Source: Ornithinibacillus sp047228935 | GTDB taxonomy: Bacteria > Bacillota > Bacilli > Bacillales > Amphibacillaceae | Assembly: GCF_047228935.1 (NCBI RefSeq) | Contig: NZ_JBFEGG010000003.1 | Coordinates: 1-64,000 of the forward strand | DNA length: 64,000 nt | Reading direction: 5' to 3' | Shown: positions 17,053 to 26,180 of the stretch, piece after piece | How positions within the stretch are numbered: the first letter of the stretch is position 1 | Layout of the letters: each line of letters opens with the position of its first letter | Made by a program: the position numbers and the translations under genes | Notes under the pieces: generated by a model | Seen by the model: the letters and a program-made list of their open reading frames with translations, nothing else | What the model was told of the DNA's origin: nothing | Database searches by the model: none

Positions 17053-18009
17053 ATGTATAACGAACCGATTTTTTTACAGCCTGTATTTCAGGAGAGAATC
17101 TGGGGTGGACAGAAGCTTAAGACAGAATTTAATTATGATATTCCATTTGAAAAAACGGGGGAAGCTTGGGTTGTTTCGGCACATCCGAATGGTCCTAGTG
17201 AAATTCAAAATGGACCATTACAAGGGAAAACATTAGCAGATGCTTGGAAGGAACATGGTGAATTATTTAATAAAGACCTTGAAAATGTGGAGGATTATCC
17301 GTTGCTTGTGAAAATATTGGATGCGGATGATGAATTGTCCGTACAAGTACATCCTAATGATACATATGCCCAAAAAGTGGAAGGTGTACCATATGGAAAA
17401 ACGGAATGTTGGTATGTTTTATCTGCTGAAGAAGGTGCTGAATTAATTTTAGGACATCATGCTAGTTCACGTGAGGAATTAGAAAAGATGATGGATAATG
17501 GGGAATGGGACAACTTGCTGAAACGTGAGAAGGTAAGTGCGGGAGATTTTGTCTATGTCCCAAGTGGTACGATACATGCGATCGGTAAAGGCATTGTGAT
17601 ATTAGAAACCCAGCAAAGCTCAGATATTACTTATCGTGTATATGATTATGATCGTACAGATGGAGCTGGTAATAAACGTGAGTTACACCTTGATCGGGCG
17701 AAAGAAGTGACTACTGTACCGCATCAACCCACTGAGACTGAACAACAAGTAGTTACAGTCGAGGGGCTAACGAGCAAGAAGCTAGTAAAGGAAAATTATT
17801 TTACGGTTTATCATTGGAATTTAAATGGTAAGGTAGTTCAATCATTAGAAAATGACTTTTTACAAGTAAGTGTAATAGAAGGAAGTGCTGAAATTATAGT
17901 AAATGGGAAAGCATTCCCAATTGTAAAAGGAACTCACTTCATATTACCTCATGGTGTTAAGGAATATGAATTAGTTGGAAAAGCAGAATTCATTGTTTCG
18001 CATACGTAA
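17053..18009 (+). CDS. manA: Mannose-6-phosphate isomerase, class I
   Basis: 318 residues. It interconverts mannose 6-phosphate and fructose 6-phosphate with zinc. Motifs include WGG near the start, the metal site VQVHPND followed by KTECWYVL, the phosphate-site region AGDFVYVPSGTIHAIG, and QQSSDITYRVYDYDR. The ATG at 17053 has GGAGGG 6 bases before it; the open frame extends 39 codons upstream but that part is not family-like. It is convergent with a ROK fructokinase, and both feed fructose 6-phosphate metabolism. Confidence 0.94.
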   Translation: MYNEPIFLQPVFQERIWGGQKLKTEFNYDIPFEKTGEAWVVSAHPNGPSEIQNGPLQGKTLADAWKEHGELFNKDLENVEDYPLLVKILDADDELSVQVHPNDTYAQKVEGVPYGKTECWYVLSAEEGAELILGHHASSREELEKMMDNGEWDNLLKREKVSAGDFVYVPSGTIHAIGKGIVILETQQSSDITYRVYDYDRTDGAGNKRELHLDRAKEVTTVPHQPTETEQQVVTVEGLTSKKLVKENYFTVYHWNLNGKVVQSLENDFLQVSVIEGSAEIIVNGKAFPIVKGTHFILPHGVKEYELVGKAEFIVSHT

Positions 18010-18010
18010 T

Positions 18011-18046
18011 AAAAAAGCTGTTGCCAAACTTGCAACAGCTTTTTCA
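18011..18046. terminator. Bidirectional terminator manA / fructokinase
   Basis: Stem AAAAGCTGTTGC / GCAACAGCTTTT with A- and T-runs outside. Confidence 0.9.
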
Positions 18047-18053
18047 AATATCA

Positions 18054-18902
18054 TTATAAAGTGAGCGCAATAGCACCTTTAATCCCTTGTTCATCATTTA
18101 GCTCAGGTGCAACAATCAATTCCTCGATATGTTCTAACCCAATATAGCCGTTTGAAAGCGCAAGTACTTTACTACGGATAAGCGGATAAAGCTGCTCCTG
18201 TTTCATCACCCCACCACCGATAATTATTTTCTCTGGTGCAAGAATGAGAAGGTAATTGATGATTGCTTGTGCTAAATAATCTGCTTCTAACTCCCAAGCT
18301 TTATGATCCGTTCCTAAAGCATATCCTTTTTTACCATACCGCTTTTCGATTGCTGGTCCGGAGGCAAGACCTTCTAAACAATTACCGTGGTATGGACATA
18401 TTCCATCAAAGTCATCATCTTTTCTTTGTTGGATAAAAATATGTCCCATTTCGGGATGGGTTTGGCCTATATAGGTTTGCCCATCTTTCACAAATCCTGC
18501 TCCAATCCCTGTACCGACAGTTATATAAAGTGCACTTTTTGAACCTTTTGCTACACCAAATTTATATTCCCCAAGAGCTGCAGCATTAACATCCGTATCT
18601 AATGTAATTGGTACATCATAATCTTGTTTTAAGCGCCTTAAAAGATCAAACTGCTTCCATTTCAATTTTGGTGTGTTTAATATGTATCCATATGTTTTCT
18701 CTTCTTTGTTTAAGCCAACAGGACCGAAACTACCAACACCAAGTGCCTTGATGCTGTATTGGTTGAAAAATAGCTTTGTCTTGTTCAATGTTATATCAGG
18801 GTCTTCAGTAGAGAAAGTCGTTTTATCAATAATATTTCCGGATTCATCACCTACAGCACAAACAAATTTAGTTCCACCAGCTTCAATTCCACCTATAAAC
18901 AT
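18054..18902 (-). CDS. ROK-family fructokinase
   Basis: 282 residues. It has N-terminal phosphate loop GGIEAGGTKFVCAVG, catalytic region DTDVNAAALGE, TVGTGIGAGFV and the zinc site H-x-C-H-C (HPEMGH with CPYHGNCLEG). This pattern is typical of Bacillus fructokinases (GmuE/YdhR, ScrK-like), which phosphorylate fructose to fructose 6-phosphate. The ATG at 18902 has GGAG 9 bases upstream; the ATG at 18911 directly abuts it and is less likely. Confidence 0.9.
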   Translation of the reverse strand: MFIGGIEAGGTKFVCAVGDESGNIIDKTTFSTEDPDITLNKTKLFFNQYSIKALGVGSFGPVGLNKEEKTYGYILNTPKLKWKQFDLLRRLKQDYDVPITLDTDVNAAALGEYKFGVAKGSKSALYITVGTGIGAGFVKDGQTYIGQTHPEMGHIFIQQRKDDDFDGICPYHGNCLEGLASGPAIEKRYGKKGYALGTDHKAWELEADYLAQAIINYLLILAPEKIIIGGGVMKQEQLYPLIRSKVLALSNGYIGLEHIEELIVAPELNDEQGIKGAIALTL

Positions 18903-19040
18903 AATGTTCATCTCCTAAATACGTATATCTTTTCCACTATAAAATAACATGATAGCACGTATTGAGAAAGAATAGACTAAAGTTCCTAATTAAATTAAGG
19001 TGTAATAACTAGGTGGGAAGTCTAGTTTTTTAAAAAGAAA

Positions 19041-19054
19041 TGAAAACGTTTTAA
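19041..19054 (+). promoter_or_regulatory. cre (CcpA) site 1 of cellobiose operon
   Basis: TGAAAACGTTTTAA matches 13 of 14 cre consensus positions. It lies 116-129 bases before the IIB start. Confidence 0.7.
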
Positions 19055-19092
19055 TCATTTCCTCTACATAGGGGAAATTTAATGTGTGTAGC

Positions 19093-19106
19093 TGAAAGCG
19101 CTTTAG
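19093..19106 (+). promoter_or_regulatory. cre (CcpA) site 2 of cellobiose operon
   Basis: TGAAAGCGCTTTAG has the central AAGCGCTT palindrome and matches 12 of 14 positions. Its centre is 52 bases from site 1, about five helical turns. Confidence 0.65.
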
Positions 19107-19169
19107 TATTAATCTAAATATAGAATCATAAATCAATATTTTACAACACTATCTTAGGAGGATTTATAT

Positions 19170-19478
19170 ATGAAAAATATATTACTAGCATGTTCAGCAG
19201 GTATGTCAACAAGTCTTTTAGTTTCCAAAATGAAGGAAGCAGCAGATGCGAAAGGGATTGACGTGACTATCTGGGCTGTTGCACAAGACAAAGCACCAAC
19301 TGAAATGGAAAAAGCAGATGTTTTATTAATCGGTCCACAAATGAGATTTATGAAAAAGAAATTTGCTGTAGTAGCAGAGCAAGTAGGGATTCCGTTAGAT
19401 GTTATTGATCCAGTGGCTTATGGCCGAGTGGATGGAGAAGCAGTATTAAATAAGGCATTAGAGTTAATTGGTGAATAA
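19170..19478 (+). CDS. licB: PTS cellobiose/lichenan EIIB component
   Basis: 102 residues, full length for the family. The phosphocysteine is Cys8 in LLACSAGMSTSLLV. It relays phosphate from EIIA to the incoming beta-glucoside. It is first in the operon licB-licC-licA with an AGGAGG site. Confidence 0.95.
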   Translation: MKNILLACSAGMSTSLLVSKMKEAADAKGIDVTIWAVAQDKAPTEMEKADVLLIGPQMRFMKKKFAVVAEQVGIPLDVIDPVAYGRVDGEAVLNKALELIGE

Positions 19479-19500
19479 CCAATAAGAGGGGGAAATACAG

Positions 19501-20781
19501 ATGAATAAGTTTATGGAATTTCTTGAAAATATTCTGTTACCGATTGCGGATAAATTAAATAATAACAGATATTTGACAGCATTACGTGATGGATTCATGG
19601 TGTCATTACCATTAATTATTTTCGGTTCTATTTTCGTAGTTTTAGCAAATCTACCATTCTTAGATAAGCTAATTGGAGAAGAGGCATTTGCATCCTATCA
19701 AAGTGCATTAGGACCTGCATCTGCAGCAACTCTAAGTATTATGGGGATGTTCGTTATTATTGGAATCGGATATAAACTAACCCAGCAATATGGTTTAGAA
19801 GCGATTTATGGAGGAGCAGTTGCTATTGCTTCATTCTTAATCTTAACACCACAAGTTTTAGAAGGCGTGTCAGGTGTTATCCCAACTGCAAGCTTAGGTG
19901 CGCAAGGGATGTTCTTAGGAATTTTCACAGCGTTTGTTTCCGCTGAGCTTTACCGTTTCTTTACACAAAAAAATTGGACAATCAAAATGCCACCAGGCGT
20001 TCCAGATGCTGTATCGAAATCGTTTAGTGCATTAATTCCAATTACATTGACATTATCATTTTTCTTAATTATTCGTATTATTTTTAGCTATACACCATTT
20101 GAAACTGTACAGAACTTTATTTATACCATTATTCAACAACCATTAACTGCATTAGGTAGTGGCTTACCAGCAACGATTATTGCAGTTCTATTAATTCAAG
20201 TTTTCTGGTTCTTTGGTCTACATGGTCAAATTATCGTGAACTCAGTGTTTGACCCAATTTGGTACACATTAAATGACGAAAATTTACAAGCATTCCAAGC
20301 AGGTCTAGAACTACCTAACGTTGTTACAAAACAGTTTATCGATACATTCTTAGTAGGTATGGGTGGATCTGGTATGACGTTAGCAGTTATTATTCTAATA
20401 TTTATGATAGGTCGAAGCAGACAGCTTAAAGAATTAGGTAAATTAGGTGCTCCAGCTGGAGTATTTAACGTAAACGAGCCAATGATCTTTGGGTTACCGA
20501 TTATTATGAATCCGTTAGTGCTTATTCCGTGGATAATAGCTCCTGTAGTGGTAACGTTCATTACCTACTTTGCGATGTCAACGGGAATTGTTCCAAAACC
20601 TGCGGGTATTATTGTACCTTGGACGACTCCACCACTCCTTAGTGGATTTTTAGCAACAGGTAATGCATGGCAAGGGGCGGCTCTTCAAGCATTTAACTTA
20701 TTGGTTGTCATGATTATTTGGTGGCCATTCCTTAAAATTTTGGATAAGAACTATTATGAAACAGAGAAAAAAGGTAACTAG
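19501..20781 (+). CDS. licC: PTS cellobiose/lichenan EIIC permease
   Basis: 426 residues with about 9-10 membrane segments. Lactose/cellobiose EIIC motifs include WFFGLHGQIIVNSVFDPIWY, GGSGMTLA and FNVNEPMIFGLPI, the substrate-binding Asn-Glu-Pro loop. It forms the channel for oligomeric beta-glucosides. It is 22 bases after licB. Confidence 0.95.
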   Translation: MNKFMEFLENILLPIADKLNNNRYLTALRDGFMVSLPLIIFGSIFVVLANLPFLDKLIGEEAFASYQSALGPASAATLSIMGMFVIIGIGYKLTQQYGLEAIYGGAVAIASFLILTPQVLEGVSGVIPTASLGAQGMFLGIFTAFVSAELYRFFTQKNWTIKMPPGVPDAVSKSFSALIPITLTLSFFLIIRIIFSYTPFETVQNFIYTIIQQPLTALGSGLPATIIAVLLIQVFWFFGLHGQIIVNSVFDPIWYTLNDENLQAFQAGLELPNVVTKQFIDTFLVGMGGSGMTLAVIILIFMIGRSRQLKELGKLGAPAGVFNVNEPMIFGLPIIMNPLVLIPWIIAPVVVTFITYFAMSTGIVPKPAGIIVPWTTPPLLSGFLATGNAWQGAALQAFNLLVVMIIWWPFLKILDKNYYETEKKGN

Positions 20782-20793
20782 TAATTCATGTAA

Positions 20794-20813
20794 TGGCCCC
20801 GAACTTGGGGCCA
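20794..20813 (+). promoter_or_regulatory. Intercistronic hairpin licC-licA
   Basis: A perfect 7-bp GC-rich stem TGGCCCC / GGGGCCA around GAACTT. No T-run follows, so processing or attenuation is more likely than full termination. Confidence 0.65.
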
Positions 20814-20855
20814 ACCTATTTATCGATGGAGTAGCAACTTAGAGAGGTGAAATAA

Positions 20856-21161
20856 ATGGACAATATAACAGAAATCGCATTTCAAATTATTTTATATGCA
20901 GGAAATGGACGTTCTAATGCAATGGAAGCAATTCAAGAGGCAAAAGAGGGTAATTTTGAAGAGGCCGACCGCAAACTAGTGGAAGCAGGCGAAGAACTGA
21001 GTAAAGCACATGGCTATCAAACGAAACTAATCCAAGCAGAGGCTAATGGAGAAAGTACCCAGGTGAATGTTATTTTAATTCATTCTCAAGATCATTTAAT
21101 GAATGCCATGACTGTCCGTGATTTAGCAACAGAAATAGTAGAAATTTATCGCATCAAATAA
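20856..21161 (+). CDS. licA: PTS cellobiose/lichenan EIIA component
   Basis: 101 residues, all-helical lactose/cellobiose EIIA family. The phospho-histidine region is ILIHSQDHLMNA (His76/His80). It accepts phosphate from HPr and passes it to EIIB. It is 17 bases from the GH1 gene. Confidence 0.94.
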   Translation: MDNITEIAFQIILYAGNGRSNAMEAIQEAKEGNFEEADRKLVEAGEELSKAHGYQTKLIQAEANGESTQVNVILIHSQDHLMNAMTVRDLATEIVEIYRIK

Positions 21162-21177
21162 TTAGGAGGTACATCGA

Positions 21178-22566
21178 ATGTCATTACAGTATAAGTTTCC
21201 AAAAGGATTTTGGTGGGGTAGCGCCACATCTGCAACGCAAATTGAGGGTGCAGCAAATAAAGGTGGAAAAGGGAAAAATATTTGGGATCATTGGTATGAA
21301 ATTGAACCGAATCGTTTTTTTGAAGGGGTAGGACCTGAGTCCACTTCTGACTTTTACCATCGTTATAAAGAGGATATCCAATTAATGAAGGAAATTGGTC
21401 ATAATACTTTCCGTCTATCTATCTCTTGGTCTCGTTTAATCCCAGGTGGACGTGGAGAAGTGAACCAAGAGGCTGTAACATTTTATAATAATGTGATCGA
21501 TGAATTACTTGCTAACGGAATTGAGCCTTTTGTTAACCTTTATCACTTTGATATGCCGTTTGAATTACAAGAAGAAGGCGGCTGGGAGAGTAGAGCGGTA
21601 GTCGATGCGTATGAAGCATATGCCAAGGAAGCTTTCCGATTATTTGGAGACCGTGTTTCGAAATGGTTCACGTTTAATGAACCAATTGTTCCTGTTGAAG
21701 GCGGTTATTTATATGATTTTCATTATCCGAATATAGTGGATGGAAGACGTGCGGTACAAGTTGCATATCATACAATGATTGCTCATGCGAAAGCTGTTGA
21801 AGCATTCCGTACTTTTTCAATTAGAGATGGAAAAATAGGTATCATTTTAAACCTAACGCCTTCTTACCCACGTAGTCAAAATCCTGCAGACTTAAAAGCA
21901 TCACGTATAGCGGATTTATTTTTCAACCGTAGCTTCCTAGACCCAGCAGTATTAGGGGAATATCCGGAAGAATTAGTTGAAATTCTACGTGAGCATGGTC
22001 AATTACCTGTATCAGAAAATGGTGATCAGGAACTACTGAAAGTAAACACTGCTGATATTCTTGGGGTGAATTATTATCAACCACGTCGTGTTAAGGCAAA
22101 AGAACATTTACCAAATCCTTATGGGCCATTCATGCCGGATTGGTTCTTTGATAACTATGAGATGCCAGGTCGAAAAATGAATCCTTACCGTGGATGGGAA
22201 ATTTACGAAAAAGGTATCTATGATATTATGATTAATTTAAAAGAAAACTATGGTAATATCGAATCCTTTATCTCGGAAAATGGTATGGGTGTTCAAGATG
22301 AAGAGCGTTTCTTACAAGACGGTCAAATTCAAGACGACTACCGAATCGAATTTATCCAAGAACACTTAAAATGGTTGCATAAAGCAATCGAAGAAGGTTG
22401 TAATGCAAAAGGTTATCATCTATGGACATTCATGGATAACTGGTCTTGGATGAACGCTTATAAGAATCGTTATGGATTCTTCTCCGTGGACGTTGAGACG
22501 AAGAAACGAACACCGAAGAAGAGTGCACATTGGATCAAAGAAGTATCGAAGAATAATGGGTTTTAA
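21178..22566 (+). CDS. 6-phospho-beta-glucosidase, GH1
   Basis: 462 residues, one TIM barrel. The start motif FPKGFWWGSATSATQIEG is family-typical; the acid/base is Glu in FTFNEP and the nucleophile is Glu in FISENG. It hydrolyses phosphorylated cellobiose-type disaccharides inside the cell. It sits right after licA with an AGGAGG site. Confidence 0.93.
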   Translation: MSLQYKFPKGFWWGSATSATQIEGAANKGGKGKNIWDHWYEIEPNRFFEGVGPESTSDFYHRYKEDIQLMKEIGHNTFRLSISWSRLIPGGRGEVNQEAVTFYNNVIDELLANGIEPFVNLYHFDMPFELQEEGGWESRAVVDAYEAYAKEAFRLFGDRVSKWFTFNEPIVPVEGGYLYDFHYPNIVDGRRAVQVAYHTMIAHAKAVEAFRTFSIRDGKIGIILNLTPSYPRSQNPADLKASRIADLFFNRSFLDPAVLGEYPEELVEILREHGQLPVSENGDQELLKVNTADILGVNYYQPRRVKAKEHLPNPYGPFMPDWFFDNYEMPGRKMNPYRGWEIYEKGIYDIMINLKENYGNIESFISENGMGVQDEERFLQDGQIQDDYRIEFIQEHLKWLHKAIEEGCNAKGYHLWTFMDNWSWMNAYKNRYGFFSVDVETKKRTPKKSAHWIKEVSKNNGF

Positions 22567-22609
22567 TCTCTCTAACTAGCGAAGAAGAATAAATAGAATG
22601 TACGATACT

Positions 22610-22655
22610 GCCCGAATACACAGAGAATGAAAGTTGAGTCGAAGTGTATTTGGGC
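22610..22655 (+). promoter_or_regulatory. Intercistronic hairpin GH1-GH4
   Basis: 12-bp arms GCCCGAATACAC / GTGTATTTGGGC enclose a 22-base loop. There is no T-run. Confidence 0.65.
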
Positions 22656-22703
22656 TATTAATGTAACTGGATAGCTAACTTTTAAAAAAAGGAGCTGGAC
22701 TTA

Positions 22704-24023
22704 ATGGCAGGTATTAAAATTGTAACAATTGGTGGGGGTTCAAGCTACACGCCAGAGTTAATTGAAGGATTTATTAAACGATATGATGAGCTACCTATTC
22801 GTGAATTGTGGTTAGTAGACATTCCCGAGGGTAAAGAGAAGCTAGAAACGGTTGGAGCACTGGCAAAGCGAATGGTGAAAAAAGCCCGCGTTCCAATGGA
22901 AATAAAGCTTTCTTATAATAGAAGAGAAGCATTACGTGGGGCGGATTTTGTTACGACACAAATTCGTGTTGGACTTTTGGAAGCACGTGCTAAGGATGAG
23001 TTAATTCCATTAAAATACGGTGTTATCGGACAAGAGACAAATGGTCCAGGGGGATTGTTTAAAGGTCTTCGAACAATTCCAGTTATATTAGATATATGCA
23101 AAGACATGGAAGAGCTTTGCCCAAATGCCTGGTTAATTAACTTTTCCAATCCTGCTGGTATGGTAACAGAAGCAGTTCTACGTCATAGTAAAATTAAAAC
23201 GGTAGGATTATGTAATGTGCCAATTGGTATGCGCATGGGTGTTGCGGAAATGCTCGGGGTAGAAGCTTCACGAGTCCATATCGATTTTGCTGGATTAAAT
23301 CATATGGTTTACGGGCTTAATGTTTATTTAGACGGTGAAGCTGTAACAGATAAAGTGTTAGATATTTTATCAGCTGGTGCGGAATTAACAATGAAAAATA
23401 TTGTTGATTTAGGCTGGGAAAAGGACTTTATTAAGGCTCTTAGAATCTTACCTTGTCCATATCATCGTTATTATTATCAAACTAGTAAAATGTTAGAGGA
23501 AGAACAAAAAGAACTGACAGAAAAAGGCACACGTGCTCAAGTCGTACAAGCCTTGGAGAAAGAGTTATTTGAACTGTATAAAAATCCAGAACTTGATATT
23601 AAACCACCTCAATTAGAGGAGCGTGGTGGTGCATATTATAGTGATGCTGCATGTAGCTTGATTAATTCCATCTATAATGATAAACGTGATATTCAACCTG
23701 TCAATGTTCGGAACAATGGGGCTATTGCTAGTATTCCTGCTGATTCCGCAGTGGAGGTTAGCTGTGTTATTACAAAAGACGGTCCAAAACCTATTAGTGT
23801 AGGAGACCTTCCAGTTGCTGTTAGAGGGTTAGTACAACAAATTAAATCTTTTGAACGAGTAGCAGTAGAGGCAGCTGTTTCAGGAGATTATCATCAAGCT
23901 ATACTTGCGATGACCATTAATCCATTAGTCCCTTCAGATACCATAGCAAAGCAGATAGTAGACGAAATGCTTGAAGCTCATAAGGATTATTTGCCTCAAT
24001 TTTTCGAAAAGACGGTTATATAA
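22704..24023 (+). CDS. licH: 6-phospho-beta-glucosidase, GH4 (LicH type)
   Basis: 439 residues. The NAD-binding start is KIVTIGGGSSYTPEL; the metal/substrate region is GQETNGPGGLFKGLRTIPV, then NFSNPAGMVTEAVLR and GLCNVPIGM, whose Cys and a downstream His bind Mn. The GH4 mechanism is redox-assisted and independent of the GH1 mechanism. It is the second phospho-beta-glucosidase in the same operon. Confidence 0.92.
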   Translation: MAGIKIVTIGGGSSYTPELIEGFIKRYDELPIRELWLVDIPEGKEKLETVGALAKRMVKKARVPMEIKLSYNRREALRGADFVTTQIRVGLLEARAKDELIPLKYGVIGQETNGPGGLFKGLRTIPVILDICKDMEELCPNAWLINFSNPAGMVTEAVLRHSKIKTVGLCNVPIGMRMGVAEMLGVEASRVHIDFAGLNHMVYGLNVYLDGEAVTDKVLDILSAGAELTMKNIVDLGWEKDFIKALRILPCPYHRYYYQTSKMLEEEQKELTEKGTRAQVVQALEKELFELYKNPELDIKPPQLEERGGAYYSDAACSLINSIYNDKRDIQPVNVRNNGAIASIPADSAVEVSCVITKDGPKPISVGDLPVAVRGLVQQIKSFERVAVEAAVSGDYHQAILAMTINPLVPSDTIAKQIVDEMLEAHKDYLPQFFEKTVI

Positions 24024-24038
24024 TAGAATATTTTATGA

Positions 24039-24069
24039 AGGTTCTGGTTCTACTTTTGAATCAGAGCCT
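24039..24069 (+). promoter_or_regulatory. Intercistronic hairpin licH-licR
   Basis: AGGTTCTGGTTC pairs with GAATCAGAGCCT (10 of 12, others wobble) around TACTTTT. It may lower transcription into the regulator gene. Confidence 0.6.
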
Positions 24070-24100
24070 ATTGTTGGTATTATAAGAAATAAGGGGAAAA

Positions 24101-26092
24101 ATGTTCTTACAGGATACCTTGATTAGTCATACTCACACCGAAAGTAAGGTGAAGTCAGAAGTGATGTTAGATAATAGGATGAAAACGATACTACGAGAAT
24201 TAATGACAGCAGAAGAGCCTATTACAGGTACTTTCCTTGCTAGATTAAACCAAGTAACCACCCGTACGACAAGAGAAGATATAAAAAATCTATCAATGAT
24301 GCTAGAAGAGAATGGTGCTAAGATTGATTCGCTGAAGGGAAGAGGCTATCAGCTAGAAGTAATCGATGAAAAGCTTTTCCGTAATTATTTAAAAGAAGTA
24401 TCAACACATGAGCTTCAGTTGAACAACTTTGTTCCAAAAACACCAGAAGAAAGAATTAAATATCTGATCATTCGTCTTTTGCTTAATGAAAATTATATGA
24501 AGTTAGATGATATGGCGGATGAAATGTATATAAGTAAGTCTACGATTCAAAATGATTTGAAACACGTAAAAAATATTTTAGCTTCTTATGATCTAAGCCT
24601 TGATGTACGGCCGAATTATGGACTGAAGGTTAAAGGTGATGAAATGAAGCTGCGCTTTTGTATGTCTGAATATGTATTTGACCGAAATGAGGGGATGGGA
24701 GAACAATTGATGGATCCACATCTTGCCTCTTTTGAACAGAATGAGCTGGATGCTTTTTTGGAAATTATTAAGAACCAAATAAATTCTCATCAAATTACGT
24801 TATCTGATATCGCGTTAAATAATTTACTTGTCCATATAACGATAGCTTATAAGCGGATTAAGAGTGGTAATCATGTGAATATATACAATAAGGATTTACA
24901 GGATATTTTAAACCAGAGGGAATATAGTGTCGCTCAGAAAATTGTAACTGAAATAGAGGAAACGTTTCAGGTTGAATTTCCTCAGGAAGAAGTTGCATAT
25001 ATAGCACTACACTTGCTCGGAACAAAAATGCTTTCTCAAGCAAATGATGTTGTAGAAGATGTGATGGATGAGAATATTCTTCACCTCGTAACAAAAGCGT
25101 TAGATAAAATTGAGCAAGAGTTTAATCTTGGAATCAGCAATGATAAGGAATTGATTTTTGGGTTTAGTCTTCATTTAAAGCCAGCTGTTAACAGGTATAA
25201 GTATGGTATGAATATACGTAATCCGATGCTTGAGGATATTAAAAAGAATTATCCACTGGCATTTGAAGCAGCGGTTATTGCTGGAATTACGATTGGAAAT
25301 GAAACAGGAACAGAGATAGATGAGAATGAGGTTGGCTATATCGCGCTTCATATAGGAGCGGCGATGGAGCGGAGGAAATTGAAGTCAGGGCCAATGCGGT
25401 GTCTGATTGTTTGTGCATCTGGGCTAGGAACAGCACAGTTAATCTATTATAAGCTAAAAAATTTCTTTGGTAAGGATTTAGATGTAATTGGAACTACTGA
25501 GTATTATAGGCTACATGAATATAATTTAAATGATATTGACTTTATTGTGAGCTCCATACCGATTCCAGATAACATATCTGTCCCTGTTCTAGAAGTAAAT
25601 GCAATAGTAGGGGAACAGGATATTAATCTAATTGAAAAATTTGTTATGAAGAAAAATAAGTCAGTATTTGACTACTTTCATCAGGATTTATTATTTCTTG
25701 GGGAGAAACTTCAATCTTTAGAAGAAGTACTAAACTTTTTCCATGCTAAACTGCAGGAGCAAGGTTTAGTAGAGGCAACTTTTTTAGATGCTGTTTATGA
25801 GAGGGAAAAGGTAGCACCAACTTCATTTGGGAATTTAGTAGCAATTCCACATCCAATCACGCCGAAAACAGATAAAACTTTTTTGGCAGTATGTACATTG
25901 GAAAAACCTATTATGTGGAAAGATAAACCTGCGCAATTCATTTGCTTATTGTGTGTTAAACGAAATAGTCAGGAAGATTTGCAGTCTATGTATGAAATGT
26001 TAGGCGGAATTATAGATAATCATGCGATTGTGGAAAAACTCATTAAAGTAAGGACATATCAAGATTTTATGAAGGTTTTATTTGAGCTATAG
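24101..26092 (+). CDS. licR: LicR-type PTS-regulated transcriptional activator
   Basis: 663 residues. Domains in order: two N-terminal winged HTH segments (about 25-180), PRD1 (about 205-310, VHITIAYKRI and YIALHLLG), PRD2 (about 320-425, SLHLKPAV and YIALHIGAA), an EIIB-like domain (about 430-520, CLIVCASGLGTAQL, Cys) and an EIIA-like domain (about 525-663, FGNLVAIPHP, His). Phosphorylation by HPr and EIIB controls activity on the lic operon. The ATG at 24101 has AAGGGG at good spacing. It is downstream of the genes it should regulate. Confidence 0.92.
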   Translation: MFLQDTLISHTHTESKVKSEVMLDNRMKTILRELMTAEEPITGTFLARLNQVTTRTTREDIKNLSMMLEENGAKIDSLKGRGYQLEVIDEKLFRNYLKEVSTHELQLNNFVPKTPEERIKYLIIRLLLNENYMKLDDMADEMYISKSTIQNDLKHVKNILASYDLSLDVRPNYGLKVKGDEMKLRFCMSEYVFDRNEGMGEQLMDPHLASFEQNELDAFLEIIKNQINSHQITLSDIALNNLLVHITIAYKRIKSGNHVNIYNKDLQDILNQREYSVAQKIVTEIEETFQVEFPQEEVAYIALHLLGTKMLSQANDVVEDVMDENILHLVTKALDKIEQEFNLGISNDKELIFGFSLHLKPAVNRYKYGMNIRNPMLEDIKKNYPLAFEAAVIAGITIGNETGTEIDENEVGYIALHIGAAMERRKLKSGPMRCLIVCASGLGTAQLIYYKLKNFFGKDLDVIGTTEYYRLHEYNLNDIDFIVSSIPIPDNISVPVLEVNAIVGEQDINLIEKFVMKKNKSVFDYFHQDLLFLGEKLQSLEEVLNFFHAKLQEQGLVEATFLDAVYEREKVAPTSFGNLVAIPHPITPKTDKTFLAVCTLEKPIMWKDKPAQFICLLCVKRNSQEDLQSMYEMLGGIIDNHAIVEKLIKVRTYQDFMKVLFEL

Positions 26093-26180
26093 AGCTTTAG
26101 TTACGTGGAAAGTTATAAAGGCCTACTTCCAATAAGTTGGTGATGGGTCTTCTTTTTAAGTAAAGAAGGAGGGACTAGTA

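Noticed and set aside
22610..22655. Hairpin between GH1 and GH4 as an operon terminator
   Set aside because: No T-run follows and the downstream genes belong to the same pathway, so it is listed as an intercistronic hairpin only.
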